A stretch of 64,000 bases of DNA. It comes from Perca fluviatilis. Taxonomy: Eukaryota > Chordata > Actinopteri > Perciformes > Percidae. The position numbers and the translations under genes are program-made. Location: contig NC_053126.1 of NCBI RefSeq assembly GCF_010015445.1, positions 17,754,169 through 17,818,168 of the forward strand, read 5' to 3'. The number at the start of each line of letters is the position of its first letter. The stretch's first letter is position 1. Of this stretch, positions 47,701-58,100 are shown piece by piece. Below the pieces are notes generated by a model. It had not been told where the DNA came from and ran no database searches. It saw only the letters and a list, made by a program, of their open reading frames with translations.

Positions 47701-50700
47701 TGGTCAGTGGCGGAATTGTTTTCTGAAACTGGAAAGTAGCACCAGGGAACGTTTGCGCCTGAACACGCCTCCTCTTTTTGCTGAACCTCCGCCGGGAGCG
47801 CAAATACATTCCCTAATTTACCGACGTGCGTCTGTGGAGGGAAAAGTCCGCTGTGCGTCGGGTGCAAAATAGGAATGATACATGCGTCGGTGTACAAAAG
47901 CAATTGCGCTGAGTGCAAGATAGGGCCTCTAATGTTCAACATGAAAGGAAAAAAGCACCTTGATACAAATGAAGGCTCAGTGGCTTGGACAAGTACTCAG
48001 ACATTACTCAGTTGTTTGTAAGAAAGCATGAGCTGGTGAACAGTCGGTTAATGTCTGACAAAACGCTTTGCTTTTTGTGTTTTTGATTGGATTCTAAATG
48101 TTTTGCTGAATTACTCTAAAACATAGAAAATCAGACTGGGAAACATCTGTTGAACAAAATACAAAATCACCACATTACCTTGGAAATGGAGCCATGGCTT
48201 AATTTCAAAGTATCCCCCACTTCACAACGAACTGGCTCAATCTAAATGCTGTTTCAGTATTTTCTTTCCAAATGTAACACTGGCTTGATTTTTGCCCAAA
48301 AATAGACATGAACTGCAATGTATATACATTTATTCCTGCTGCTGTTAGCATTGTGAATGACTTTGTTAAAATGTAACTCTTGTATTTTTTATTATACTGC
48401 CCTACAAAGGCAAAAGACCTTAACTCGCCAGAGTGTGGAACTGAGATAAATTACTTAAAAGTTTTTTTGTTGTCCAGCCAAATGAATTATAGGTAGGACG
48501 CAATTAGATTGAATGTATCTTCATAAAAAAGCTTGAGCTCAAACCTGACGTTTGACCCCTATTTTGAAGTTACTGTACTCTGCCTTTGTATTGTCTGCAA
48601 AAAGTGAAAGGTCACTCCAAGGCAAAAGGCAGTAATTTGCAAATTATCAATATTTGGTTGCTGATCACCATTTAAAAACTCATTATAGTAACACGTCTAT
48701 AAAATGTATATATATATATATATATATATAGATATAGATATATAGATATATAATCACCAATATATAATCATAATCTTGCTACCTGACCATACTAAACTAG
48801 ATAATAGCTTCTACACTAGATGCCTATCTGACAGTGCTATAGCGAAATTTAAGGAAGATATTACAACAGCATTTGACTCTATGTCATGCCTTAACATAAC
48901 AGAGGACCTCTATGTTAACCTCAGTCCCTCTCAAATTGATACATTTGTAGACGGTGCTACGACTTGCCTACGGACGACCTTAGACTCTGTCGCTCCTCTC
49001 AAAAAGAAAACGATAAAGCAAAGGAAAACAGCTCCTTGGTATAACTCTCAAACTCCAGAAGTAAAAAAAAAATCTGCGAAACCTCGAAGAGTAAGTGGCG
49101 CTCCACCAAAGTGGAAGAATCACGCTTGGATTGGCAAGAAAGTCTCAAAACCTATAGGAAGGCCCTAAGAAAGGCCAGATCAGACTATTACTCTTCACTA
49201 ATAGAAGAAAATAAGAACAACCCAAGGTTTCTTTTCAGCACTGTAGCCAGGCTGACAGACAGTCACAGCTCTACTGAGCCATCTATTCCTCTAGCTCTGA
49301 GTAGTGATGACTTCATGAGCTTCTTTAATGATAAAATTATAACAATTAGAGACAAAATTAATCACCTTTTGCCCTTAACTTCTAACAGTTCATCTTTAAA
49401 TACAGGACCGCTAGAACAAATGACTAGTCCCGACATATACTTAGACTGCTTTTATCCTATAGACCTTCAACAATTAATGTTAAAGATATCCTCAGCTAAG
49501 CCATCTACCTGTCTCTTGGACCCCATCCCAACGAGGCTACTCAAAGAAGCGTTACCCATGGTAAACACTTCACTACTAAATATGATCAATATGTCCTTAT
49601 TAACAGGTTATGTACCGCAGTCATTTAAAATAGCTGTGATAAAACCTCTTCTGAAAAAAACGACCCTGGATCCTGAGGTCTTAGCAAACTATAGACCTAT
49701 ATCTAACCTTCCTTTTCTATCCAAGATCCTTGAGAAGGTGGTTGCTAATCAGTTATGTGATTTTCTACATAGCAACAGTTTATTTGATGATTTTCAATCA
49801 GGATTTAGAAAGAATCATAGCACAGAGACGGCACTGGTGAAAATTACTAACGACCTTCTAACAGCTGCAGACAAAAGACTTGTCTCCATACTTGTTTTAT
49901 TAGATCTTAGTGCTGCATTTGACACTATTGACCATACAATCCTGTTACACAGATTAGAACACTTAGTCGGAATTAAAGGAATTGCACTTAGCTGGTTTAA
50001 GTCTTATTTCTCTGAGCGATCCCAATTTGTTAACATTAACGATAAACCCTCCAAGCACGCCAAAGTTAGCCATGGCGTTCCTCAAGGCTCAGTGCTTGGA
50101 CCAATTCTATTTTCCTTATATATGCTTCCTCTAGGCCATATTATTAGGAAACACTCAATTAACTATCACTGTTACGCAGACCATACCCAATTATATCTCT
50201 CAATTAAGCCAGATGAAAGTGGTCAGTTAGCAAGACTTCAAACGTGTATTGAGGATATAAAATGCTGGCTGACCCACAACTTCCTGATGTTAAACTCAGA
50301 CAAAACGGAAGTTATTGTGATAGGACCAACGCACCGCCGAACTTCGTTTTCGAAAGCTATATAGCTTCTCTGGATGGTATCGCCCTGGCCTCCAGCACTG
50401 CTGTCAGAAATTTGGGAGTTATTTTTGATCAGGATTTATCCTTCAACGCCCACTTAAAACAAACCTCAAGAATAGCCTTTTTCCATCTTCGTAACATTGC
50501 CAAAATTAGGAATATCATGTCTCAAAACGATGCTGAAAAACTAGTCCATGCATTCGTTACTTCTAGACTAGATTACTGCAATTCCTTATTATCAGGTTGC
50601 CCAAATAAGTCCCTTAAGACGCTCCAGCTGATCCAGAATGCTGCAGCACGTGTTCTGACGAGAACTAAGAGAAGAGATCATATTTCTCCTGTATTAGCTT

Positions 50701-53700
50701 CTCTGCATTGGCTTCCTGTGAAATCTAGGATCAAATTTAAAATCCTCCTCCTGACTTACAAAGCTCTAAATGGTCAAGCACCATCATACCTAGAAGAGCT
50801 CTTAGTACCTTATTGTCCCACTAGAGCACTGCGCTCCCGGAATGCGGGGCTACTTGTGGTTCCTAGAGTCTCTGGAAGTAGACTGGGGGCCAGGGCCTTC
50901 AGCTATCAGGCTCCGCTTCTGTGGAACCAGCTTCCAGTCTGGGTTCGAGGGGCAGACACCGTCGCCTCATTTAAGAGTAAACTGAAAACCCTCCTCTTTG
51001 ACAAAGCTTATAGTTAGGGGTGAGGAGTTGCGGGCGTCCACCTAACCCGGCCAATCTGCTTCTCCTCGTAGTCAACAGTTTTATATACTGTATAATTAAT
51101 AATATAGCAAGAGTAGAGGGAGGCAAGCCAGTACAGCCCGATCCGGTTGGGGAGAGTTCTAGCCCGACCAGGCACCTCTCTTTAACCTGCCTCTCTTAGT
51201 TATGCTATTACAATTCTAGACTGCAGGGGAGGCTGTTTTCTTCCTATGACACACTGAGCTGCTCTCTCATCTCTACTTGTTACTTTTGTATGCATCCTAT
51301 CCCAGAATTGCTTGTTACTAGCTCTGGGGAGTTTACTCCCCGGAGTCCTTATGTTTCTTCTTTCTCTGCAATTCCCGGCCGCGTCCTGCTGCGTCCTGCT
51401 GCGTCCTGCTGCATCCTGCTACGTCCTGCTGCATCCTCCGCATCCACCCATGCTCTGCAGCGCCACGCTACATCCCGCAATGTCCTGCTGTGATGTTCCT
51501 ATGCACAGAGTAGTCTGGATCCGGTATAGGGGACTGCACTTCTCAGTATGACACGATGTGCCCTGCTATGACATGAACTTCCACGATAACCTTCGAAGTC
51601 ACTGTGACCTTTAATGTGACTATTATTGGCACTGTTCATCACACCCCCAACCGGCCCGTCAGACACCGCCTACCAAGAGTCTGGGTCTGCCGAGGTTTCT
51701 TCCTAAAAGGGAGTTTTTCCTTGCCACTGTCGCGATAGCCACTGCTAATGCTTGCTCCTGATGGAATTACTGTAATTGTTGGGGTTTTGGAAATTATAGA
51801 GTGTGGTCTAGACCTACTCTATCTGTAAAGTGTCTTGAGATAACTTTTGTTATGATTTGATACTATAAATAAAATTGAATTGAATTGAATTGAATTAATC
51901 ATAATATATAATCACTCTGAGGGGGTTTAATACCTCAGTTATATATAGTTAAGTATTTGTGTAAATTAACACCCTGATTACAAGCAATAATGGCAAATTG
52001 TTTTGTCTCATATTTAATCATTTTCACATGGGATATTTTTTTGGCATGAAATAAGAGTAAACGTATTATCTGCCTGTGGGCAGATAATACTGGGCTCACT
52101 GCAGCAGCAAATACTTATAAAAGACTGAGTGTGTGCTGCTGTTCATTCAAGCTGAGCTGTGATTTAATTCCTGCTGGGGATTCCTGGTCTAAAGTGTAAC
52201 TGTAAGCTGCTGCCTTTTCTTTACTTCTTACACAGGAACTGAGGAGGAAAAAAACAGAAATCCATTAACATCCCGACTCGGATGTCCCTGCTCTTTTCCA
52301 GACCAGGGAGGAAACGTCTGGCTGGCAGGCTGAGAATCTATTGAATCCTCTAAAATGTAAACACAGCCAGTGTGAGCAAAGGGTGTCTGCTGCAGTGGGC
52401 AGCTGCACACCGAATCTGTCCATATTGACTGAGCTGATGATGTTGCCCGACAACTTTAATGATGGCTTAGCAGCGTCTCTGTAAGGTCTTATGGGTCTTT
52501 GACTAATTTCATTAATGTGTACCTCTGGGGTCTTCCTGTTCTTCATGTTCCCAGAGTTGTTTTTCATCTTCAGTTGAGAAAAATAACATTTGTGATGAAT
52601 TATTAAATGCACCAGCATAGCATGTGGACTTGAATAAAAGCTTCCTTACAGCCTTCCATATTGATTTCTTGAGGCTTTGCTGTCTAATAAAACCTGTTCA
52701 TACTAATAAGGAGACACAAATATGATTCCCAGGAACAAACACCATCACTGAGAATACTTGCAAGGGTAACACACTTTAAAACCAGACACACACATCTACA
52801 TGTTGCTTTATGACGTAATGGTCTTTATGTCCCATTTACAAGCTAGAGAAGGGAACATACTTTTTTTTTATCCTATTATATTTGTTTAACATAAAGTTAT
52901 TGTTTGCAAATGAGTATCACATAATTATTTTACCTGAGGGGACAGACTTCAGTTAAGGTGACTGTTATTTTGTGTATATAGTAATGTTTTTGTTTGTTAG
53001 GTAGCTGGCTTAGGAAATTATGCAATTATTTCTGAACACGGAAGGCAGGTATTTATTGCTCATATTTATTGCAGGAACTCTGATAAAGGTTACAGGAAGA
53101 TGCATCATCAATAGGTGTGGTTTGATCTTGAAGGAGTCACACCAAAGAAAATAATGCACCTATAAATCCATATAAGAACTCATTAATCAGTTCTGGAGAA
53201 GGTGTAAGTAATGACGCTTACAGTTCAGTGGGTGCTTCTGTTAAGCTTAAATATGTCTGTCTATTCTTCCCGCATCTGTCAATTGATACCTGCTGGATGT
53301 TTTTGGTTTTAATGCACCATTCTTCTCCGTGCTACACCCCTAGTCTCTCAACAAGAACAAACAAATATAATGAAATAATAATAATACATACGTAAAAACT
53401 CATCTCCCATCAAGGGGGATAAATGTGACATAAAGACCGTTGGGTCATGCAGCAACATGTAGATGTTTGATTTTTTTTCATTTCTATGATAATATCTGGT
53501 TAATGTGAGAGACTGATCAAAGATTTCAAAGATAATACAATATTGTGTTTCATAGCCAAAGCTTGTGAGAGTCTCAAGAAGACAGCAATTGTACTACTAT
53601 TAGTGGTAGCCCTTGGGAATCACTGGACTAAAAAATGTACTGTGAAAATGATTGAAAGATGAATTAATAATGGAAATTATCATCACACCAGTTGCAGCCC

Positions 53701-54273
53701 TAGCAACAAACTTTTCAAACAGGAAGCAAAGGGTGTTTATCATGGACGTTTCAAATATCACATATGAGCCTAGTAGGTAGGCTATACGTGGAATAATGTT
53801 TTTTTTTTAAGTAAGTATTTGCTGTGTTGTATAATATGCTGTTGTGTGTTTATGTGCACAATTAAATATTTTCTCTTCTGGGAATGACAGATACTATACC
53901 TGTCAACAGAGACAGCAGCGAGTGTGAAGCTGCTGGCATACATGGTGAGGTTGATGAAGAAGTGGACCACTTTGCACATAAAGGAACCAAACACCCAGCC
54001 CTCCAGAGAGTAGATGGTGGCTTGGAAAGGAACGCAGAAGATGATGAAGAAGAAGTCGGCCACGCTCAGGTTGAGTATGAACAGATTGGTTGTGTTGTAT
54101 CCCAACTGCCCGCTCCGCAGAACCACAGCGAGCACCAGGCTGTTGCCGATGGTGCCCAGCAGGAAGATGAGGGAGAAGACCACTGACACAATCACACTGG
54201 TGGGGTTCAGCTGGTAGCTTTCAGATACATTCGCCTGCCCTCCTGGCTTACTGAAATCCTCAAAGTCAGACAT
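43951..54273 (-). CDS. galr2: Galanin receptor type 2, neuropeptide GPCR (2 coding exons)
   Basis: Join of 53900-54273 (ATG at 54271-54273) and 43951-44713 on the minus strand; 1137 nt, 378 residues. A class A GPCR in the plasma membrane that binds galanin or spexin-type peptides and couples mainly to Gq/Gi. The sequence shows an Asn-glycosylation site NVS (15-17), TM1 with GN (about 43-44), TM2 NLSVAD, Cys100 pairing with Cys177 in ECL2, D124-R125-Y126 at the end of TM3, CWLPYH in TM6, NSCVNPIVY in TM7, and a basic helix 8 (KHFRKGFKK). The intron splits the Arg of DRY, as in GALR2 and GALR3; [16 protein letters not shown] and [11 protein letters not shown] match GALR2 best. Teleosts keep two galr2 copies and I cannot tell which this is. 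The C-tail after helix 8 is divergent. The gene faces axin1 tail to tail. Confidence 0.93.
44714..45808. other. galr2 intron, proximal part
   Basis: AT-rich intron sequence without a gene or defined repeat. Confidence 0.4.
45953..46925 (-). mobile_element. 5'-truncated LINE nested in the Harbinger relic
   Basis: On the minus strand two frames (46914-46480 and 46517-46212) give the C-terminal part of a reverse transcriptase: [63 protein letters not shown] 3' UTR with GTGCACTGTCCCTGTTCAA follows, and the tail is a TTACAA-type repeat (45953-45975). The catalytic part is missing. The surrounding Harbinger sequence resumes at about 46926. Confidence 0.8.
46967..47078. mobile_element. 112-bp insert with 10-bp target duplication
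   Basis: AAAATAACCA occurs at 46957-46966 and again at 47079-47088; the Harbinger sequence is continuous if the insert and one copy are removed. The insert begins GAGCCTGTCTATGCAGAGCC and shows no terminal repeats or A-tail. Its family is unknown. Confidence 0.6.
47421..47579 (-). pseudogene. Harbinger (HARBI1-like) transposase C-terminal fragment
   Basis: The minus strand reads [20 protein letters not shown], then [16 protein letters not shown] and a stop after [12 protein letters not shown]. Residues VxxCCVLHN and the preceding R-C-L...G-L-Q/Y-S-P-K segment are typical of the end of PIF/Harbinger DDE transposases (HARBI1 family). The DDE core upstream is absent. This 52-codon piece identifies the surrounding element. 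Confidence 0.82.
48707..48764. repeat. (TA)n / TAGATA microsatellite
   Basis: TA run followed by GATATAGATATA variants, directly next to the insertion site of the L2 element. Confidence 0.85.
48776..51017 (+). pseudogene. L2 reverse transcriptase, two frameshifts and altered active site
   Basis: Three frames join to one protein: 48776-49168, 49111-50364 and 50262-51017. The first shift lies near the A-run at 49060-49070, the second near 50290-50364. Conserved RT blocks are seen: [61 protein letters not shown]. The catalytic YADD box reads YADH (His for the second Asp), which should abolish polymerisation. The C-terminal region ([34 protein letters not shown]) is well preserved. Confidence 0.92.
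51381..51436. repeat. 10-bp tandem repeat in the L2 3' UTR
   Basis: GCGTCCTGCT repeated about five and a half times with one- or two-base variants (GCATCCTGCT, ACGTCCTGCT). Confidence 0.9.
51906..53899. other. galr2 intron, distal part
   Basis: No gene or transposon identified. An open frame on the minus strand at 52265-52618 has no family similarity. Confidence 0.4.
53900..54273 (-). CDS. galr2: galr2 coding exon 1 (N-terminus to TM3)
   Basis: 374 nt ending GTTGACAG|GTATAG (minus strand), phase 2. Encodes [14 protein letters not shown]1-TM3 and the first two bases of the DRY Arg codon. Reading on into the intron gives a short unrelated extension. Confidence 0.93.
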
Positions 54274-54767
54274 TTTGCAATTCTGAAATAAAAATAAAAA
54301 TTGGAAATCTTAAATCACATCAACTGTGAATAATGTTGTGCAATTACATTTCCTACCCTACATGGCTCATGCACTGGTGGTTAATGTTGATAAAATGACA
54401 AATAAATTCACCCTGAGGGGGTTTGATGATGAGTCAGTCATTGCAACTTGCAACTAAAATCATACAAAAAAGAAACTGCATGCACCAGAAGATTTCTTTG
54501 TCCAATTACTCCCCAGTTGAGTATTGATAAAACAAAAATGCAAGGCTGGTTTTAATTGGCTGGTGGCGTATTGTCGGATGTGTCCTGGGAATAAGTAAGG
54601 TTGCAATGCAGTTCAATTTAACTGGAGATGTTACTGGATTAATAAAACTGGTAACACACTTTATTTATTTTTTCAAAAGGTATGCTGTACCACTCACACA
54701 GTGAGAAAAGAGAATCTACTTTAAATATGTAATGCTTTTCTGCCATTTAGTCATGTATACACTGCAG

Positions 54768-55156
54768 AGATTTGTTGGCTTTAAATATGAACTACAAGGT
54801 GGACCAAGCCACTATCAGGACAGTCCACTTACCATTCACTGTGAAAAGAAGAAGAGCAAGTTCCATCTCAGCTGGGGGATATTTGCTTTCAGCCAAGAAC
54901 ACATCTATGCACGGTAAGCAGTGATTCATCTCAATTTCTGACCAGTAATAACATCATGTTAGAGTTTCAGGCGTGTTGCAGTTTCATGAAAGTGATGTCT
55001 CCAATGACGTCAGCATGCACTCTCAGACTGGCAAGTGGTGCAAAATTGAGGCTTGAAAGTAAAGAGGTGCTCTTGATGGTGAATGTGATGAGCCACAGTG
55101 GAGAGAATCATACACAAGGCCATCTGTCCATCAAAGAGTTGAACATCTACATTTAA
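54768..55156 (+). CDS. Tentative two-exon coding fragment, weakly TNF-ligand-like
   Basis: Exon A 54768-54913 (after ACACTGCAG, before CG|GTAAGCAG) and exon B 54982-55156 (after GTGTTGCAG, to TAA) join in frame (phase 2). They encode RFVGFKYELQGGPSHYQDSP ... KSKFHLSWGIFAFSQEHIYA and then FMKVMSPMTSACTLRLASGA ... LRLESKEVLLMVNVMSHSG to a stop. The GIFAFSQ strand followed by a L-x-x-G-x-x-L-x-L ... V-N-V pattern recalls the two halves of a TNF homology domain, but one residue of the first signature is missing and no membrane anchor exon is seen. An alternative acceptor at 54961 would end early. It may be a pseudogene or a chance frame. Confidence 0.3.
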
Positions 55157-58100
55157 TGAGCAGCTAACCCTGTGTGTTTGGATATGTTCCACATTGTTCA
55201 TCAGTGTGTTGTTTGTTAAGAATTGGTTTCTATCTATGGAACTGAACCATATCTGAATTAGGACATTGCATGACAAACCTATTTAGTACTATATGATTTG
55301 ATCAATTGGATTGGATTGGATGTTAATAATATTTTTTTTTTAACAAATTCTCACATCTCACATTATTACTGCTTTCATTTCTGTAGGGTTGTGAAGAGCA
55401 AGCTCCTGCACACCTGAAATTACAATACTAACCAACTGCCATTCAGAAGCTTTTGAAGTAATGATGGGCAGCTGGTAACAGATGCAGCGTATGTGGTTCA
55501 AGTGTAGACTCAGCTATCGAAAGAACTTCACATTACATCACCTTCACACAGTGGCCTTCATTTAGAAATGGCACCTTTGTCTGAGACTTTTCGTGTGGAA
55601 GCAAAACCCAAATTGAGCAGCAGTAGAGAAAACGGAAATCCAATTCTGATATATTATTGGTTAACACCAGATAATTTGTGTTGTGCTTGCAATTTCCTTT
55701 AATGAAAAAAGGAAACAACCCACATATTTGATAACACCATGTATGCCAAGCTCAGGCTCCAACCATCAAATTATGTTTCATGGAATCACCCTAAAGCAAG
55801 AATGTAGCTTGATCCAAATTGAACTAAAGAAGCATGAATGAAGGTTGGTAATTATTCCTAAATTAACATAAAGACATGCCGCATGCATGATTCATTAATG
55901 CCACATCACATACAAATGTGATGATTAATAAAACTCATGAAGCTGAATTGACATAGCAACACTGAGAAGCTCAGACTGCAGCAAAGCAACTTGTAGATGG
56001 ACAGAGTTGAGATAATTTCAGGAGTTAAAAAAAACAATCACATGTGTTGTCTTTTTACGACAGTAAAGCCACATTTAAGGGAATTAAACTTATGTAAATA
56101 TGTACCATTAAAAACTGATATGTAGTGAAGTCCTCCTCAGGCTTTCATACGTTTTCATACTCATTCCTCAAATCTCAGCAATAAGCAGCCTAAAATGAAT
56201 TATTAAACATTATTAAATTTTCAACATCCTTTGAGTAGACTCTGCTGCCGATCTATCTGTATGATCAGAATCAGGACAGAACAAAATGAAGAGGTAACAC
56301 TGATCCCAGTCAATGGCAAATAAATGATACTCTAAAGTGGAGATGGTAGGGATGTGTTCTTATTAACCCTGTACAGAGGCAGGGTTATAGCATCGAGTGG
56401 TTGATGCTGCAGAGAAATTTCCTCTGTGTCAATGCATGACTTCAGCAGCCTCTTTCATGTTGAGGCTTATTCATCGTTCTTCCCACTAGGGAAGACACTC
56501 TGAATTGATATTACATTTTGACTGCAATGGGATATCAGGGCTACGACTCCAGCCAGAACATGCGCAAGAGTCTCAGGATGGATCAGAGCAAACAGGGATA
56601 GACATACAGGAGCTTTGTGAACTGGTAATAGAGCGCGTGGGACCTGACAGGTGGTGGAATTTGCAGACTTTGGCTGAGCTCAGTGTGATGTTTGTGAGGG
56701 TACAATTAGAGTTTTGGGAAATCAATCAATATGTAATGAAAACAGCAAAGCCAGAGAGGAGGAGGAGGAGGGTGATGGGGATGGGGATGTACAGTAGCAC
56801 AGCCTTAACCAGACTCTCTGGGAAAACATCTCTATTTTCACAGGAGAGTGTTCAGCATTAAAAAATGACAAGCATGGCACAGATAAGTCAACAAACATGA
56901 CCATATGTCGCATCTTTATCAATAAACAAGCTAATAAGGCGCATGATGTCAAAGCTTCATCTGGCTTGTGTTAACTTTAGATATCAGTCGGCCAGCTTCT
57001 GCATCTTACAATAAATTTATTACAAGGAAAATGCTGATTGTGTTGTGTTGTCATAAATTTGAATTGCAAATGTTCTTTACAACATTTCTATTCCAGCAGA
57101 ATCAGCATGCAGATTAGGAAGATGCAGTATGATAAACCTACCAGGCTGATGATGGGTGGACAGTATCCAAAGCTTCCTCTCAGATTAGGAGCGAGACTCC
57201 CAGCAGACCTGCTCTGTTAAGATGCTCATACTCTTTACACCGAAGCCTCTCTTCTCCCAGCGTATACCCCGCTATCTGCTTGTGTTGCTGGTATCTTACT
57301 CTTTCTACACCTCCCCCTCCTCTCCTCCGCCCCCCACCTCTCTCCCCCTAGTGAGGACTCCTCCTCCACATTCACTTTAATGTTCACTCTTCACTGCAGA
57401 AAAAAAAAAGGATTGCAGAGCGAAGGTATGGAGGGAGGCTGCAGCACCCGGCAATGTATTCCCAATCTGTGCATAATCAGGTCGATCCCTGACAAATAAG
57501 CCTAAAGCAACATTGATCACTGCACATGCATCCAAATCAGCCTTCAAATAAAGCAGTGACTCTTTGCATTTGCATTCATCTTTACCATGGCTTGATATGT
57601 AGTGAGCGAGAATAATTAGCCAATCAATTCAGGAGGGACACTGACAAAATAATAATGTTTTGTGGACATTGTTGGAACTTTAATTTGTAAGTAAAGCATT
57701 TCCAAACATGTTTTCTTATTTTCTTATTTATTAACCCACTAACTAACTTTTAGGATCAGATGAATCACTTGGGGAATTTGACAACAGTTCGGAAATTTTT
57801 GATGTATGTATTAAAATAAATTTTCATATTTACATGTGACATTTAAACAGTATGGGTAACAAATCTTGTGCTTTAGGATATGTTTAAGATGCATCTTTAT
57901 TAATGACCATAGTGTCAATAACACATCCTCATGCTAAACAGTAATACAGTAATAATTCTCAGTGGTTAAGAGCTTTGGAGGGTTTATATATAATAATAGA
58001 ACTGCTTTGGCCTAACAGGGAAGGTTATCATGAATGCATGCATGAAAGTCTCTCCAATGTTAAAAGTAGATTACTGTGTTTTGCTTTTATCAGAAATATC

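Larger units (their letters stand above)
45809..47929 (-). mobile_element. PIF/Harbinger relic with nested insertions
   Basis: The left end GGGCCCTATTTTAACGATCT and the complement of the right end, GAGGCCCTATCTTGCAC, form degraded terminal repeats. TTA precedes the left end. The interior carries a recognisable piece of Harbinger transposase on the minus strand (47421-47579) and a Pro-rich low-complexity piece at about 47230-47400. It is interrupted by a LINE fragment (45953-46925) and by a 112-bp insert (46967-47078). Right border is approximate. Confidence 0.78.
48775..51895 (+). mobile_element. 5'-truncated L2-type LINE with target-site duplication
   Basis: Flanked by TAATCATAAT at 48765-48774 and 51896-51905 (10 bp). 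It starts inside the linker before the reverse transcriptase, so the endonuclease is lost. The 3' UTR (51018-51860) contains a 10-bp tandem repeat (51381-51436), the phrase GAGTTTTTCCTTGCCACTGT and CTTGAGATAACTTTTGTTATG, and the tail is a TGAAT repeat (51876-51895), as in fish L2 (Maui-type) elements. It sits in the galr2 intron in antisense orientation to the gene. Confidence 0.92.

Noticed and set aside
53884..54186. Acidic plus-strand frame over galr2 exon 1
   Set aside because: Antisense shadow of the transmembrane-coding sequence.
56505..56861. 118-codon frame, considered as another exon of the tentative gene at 54.8 kb
   Set aside because: No known domain, and the nearest donor and acceptor do not keep frame with the candidate exons.
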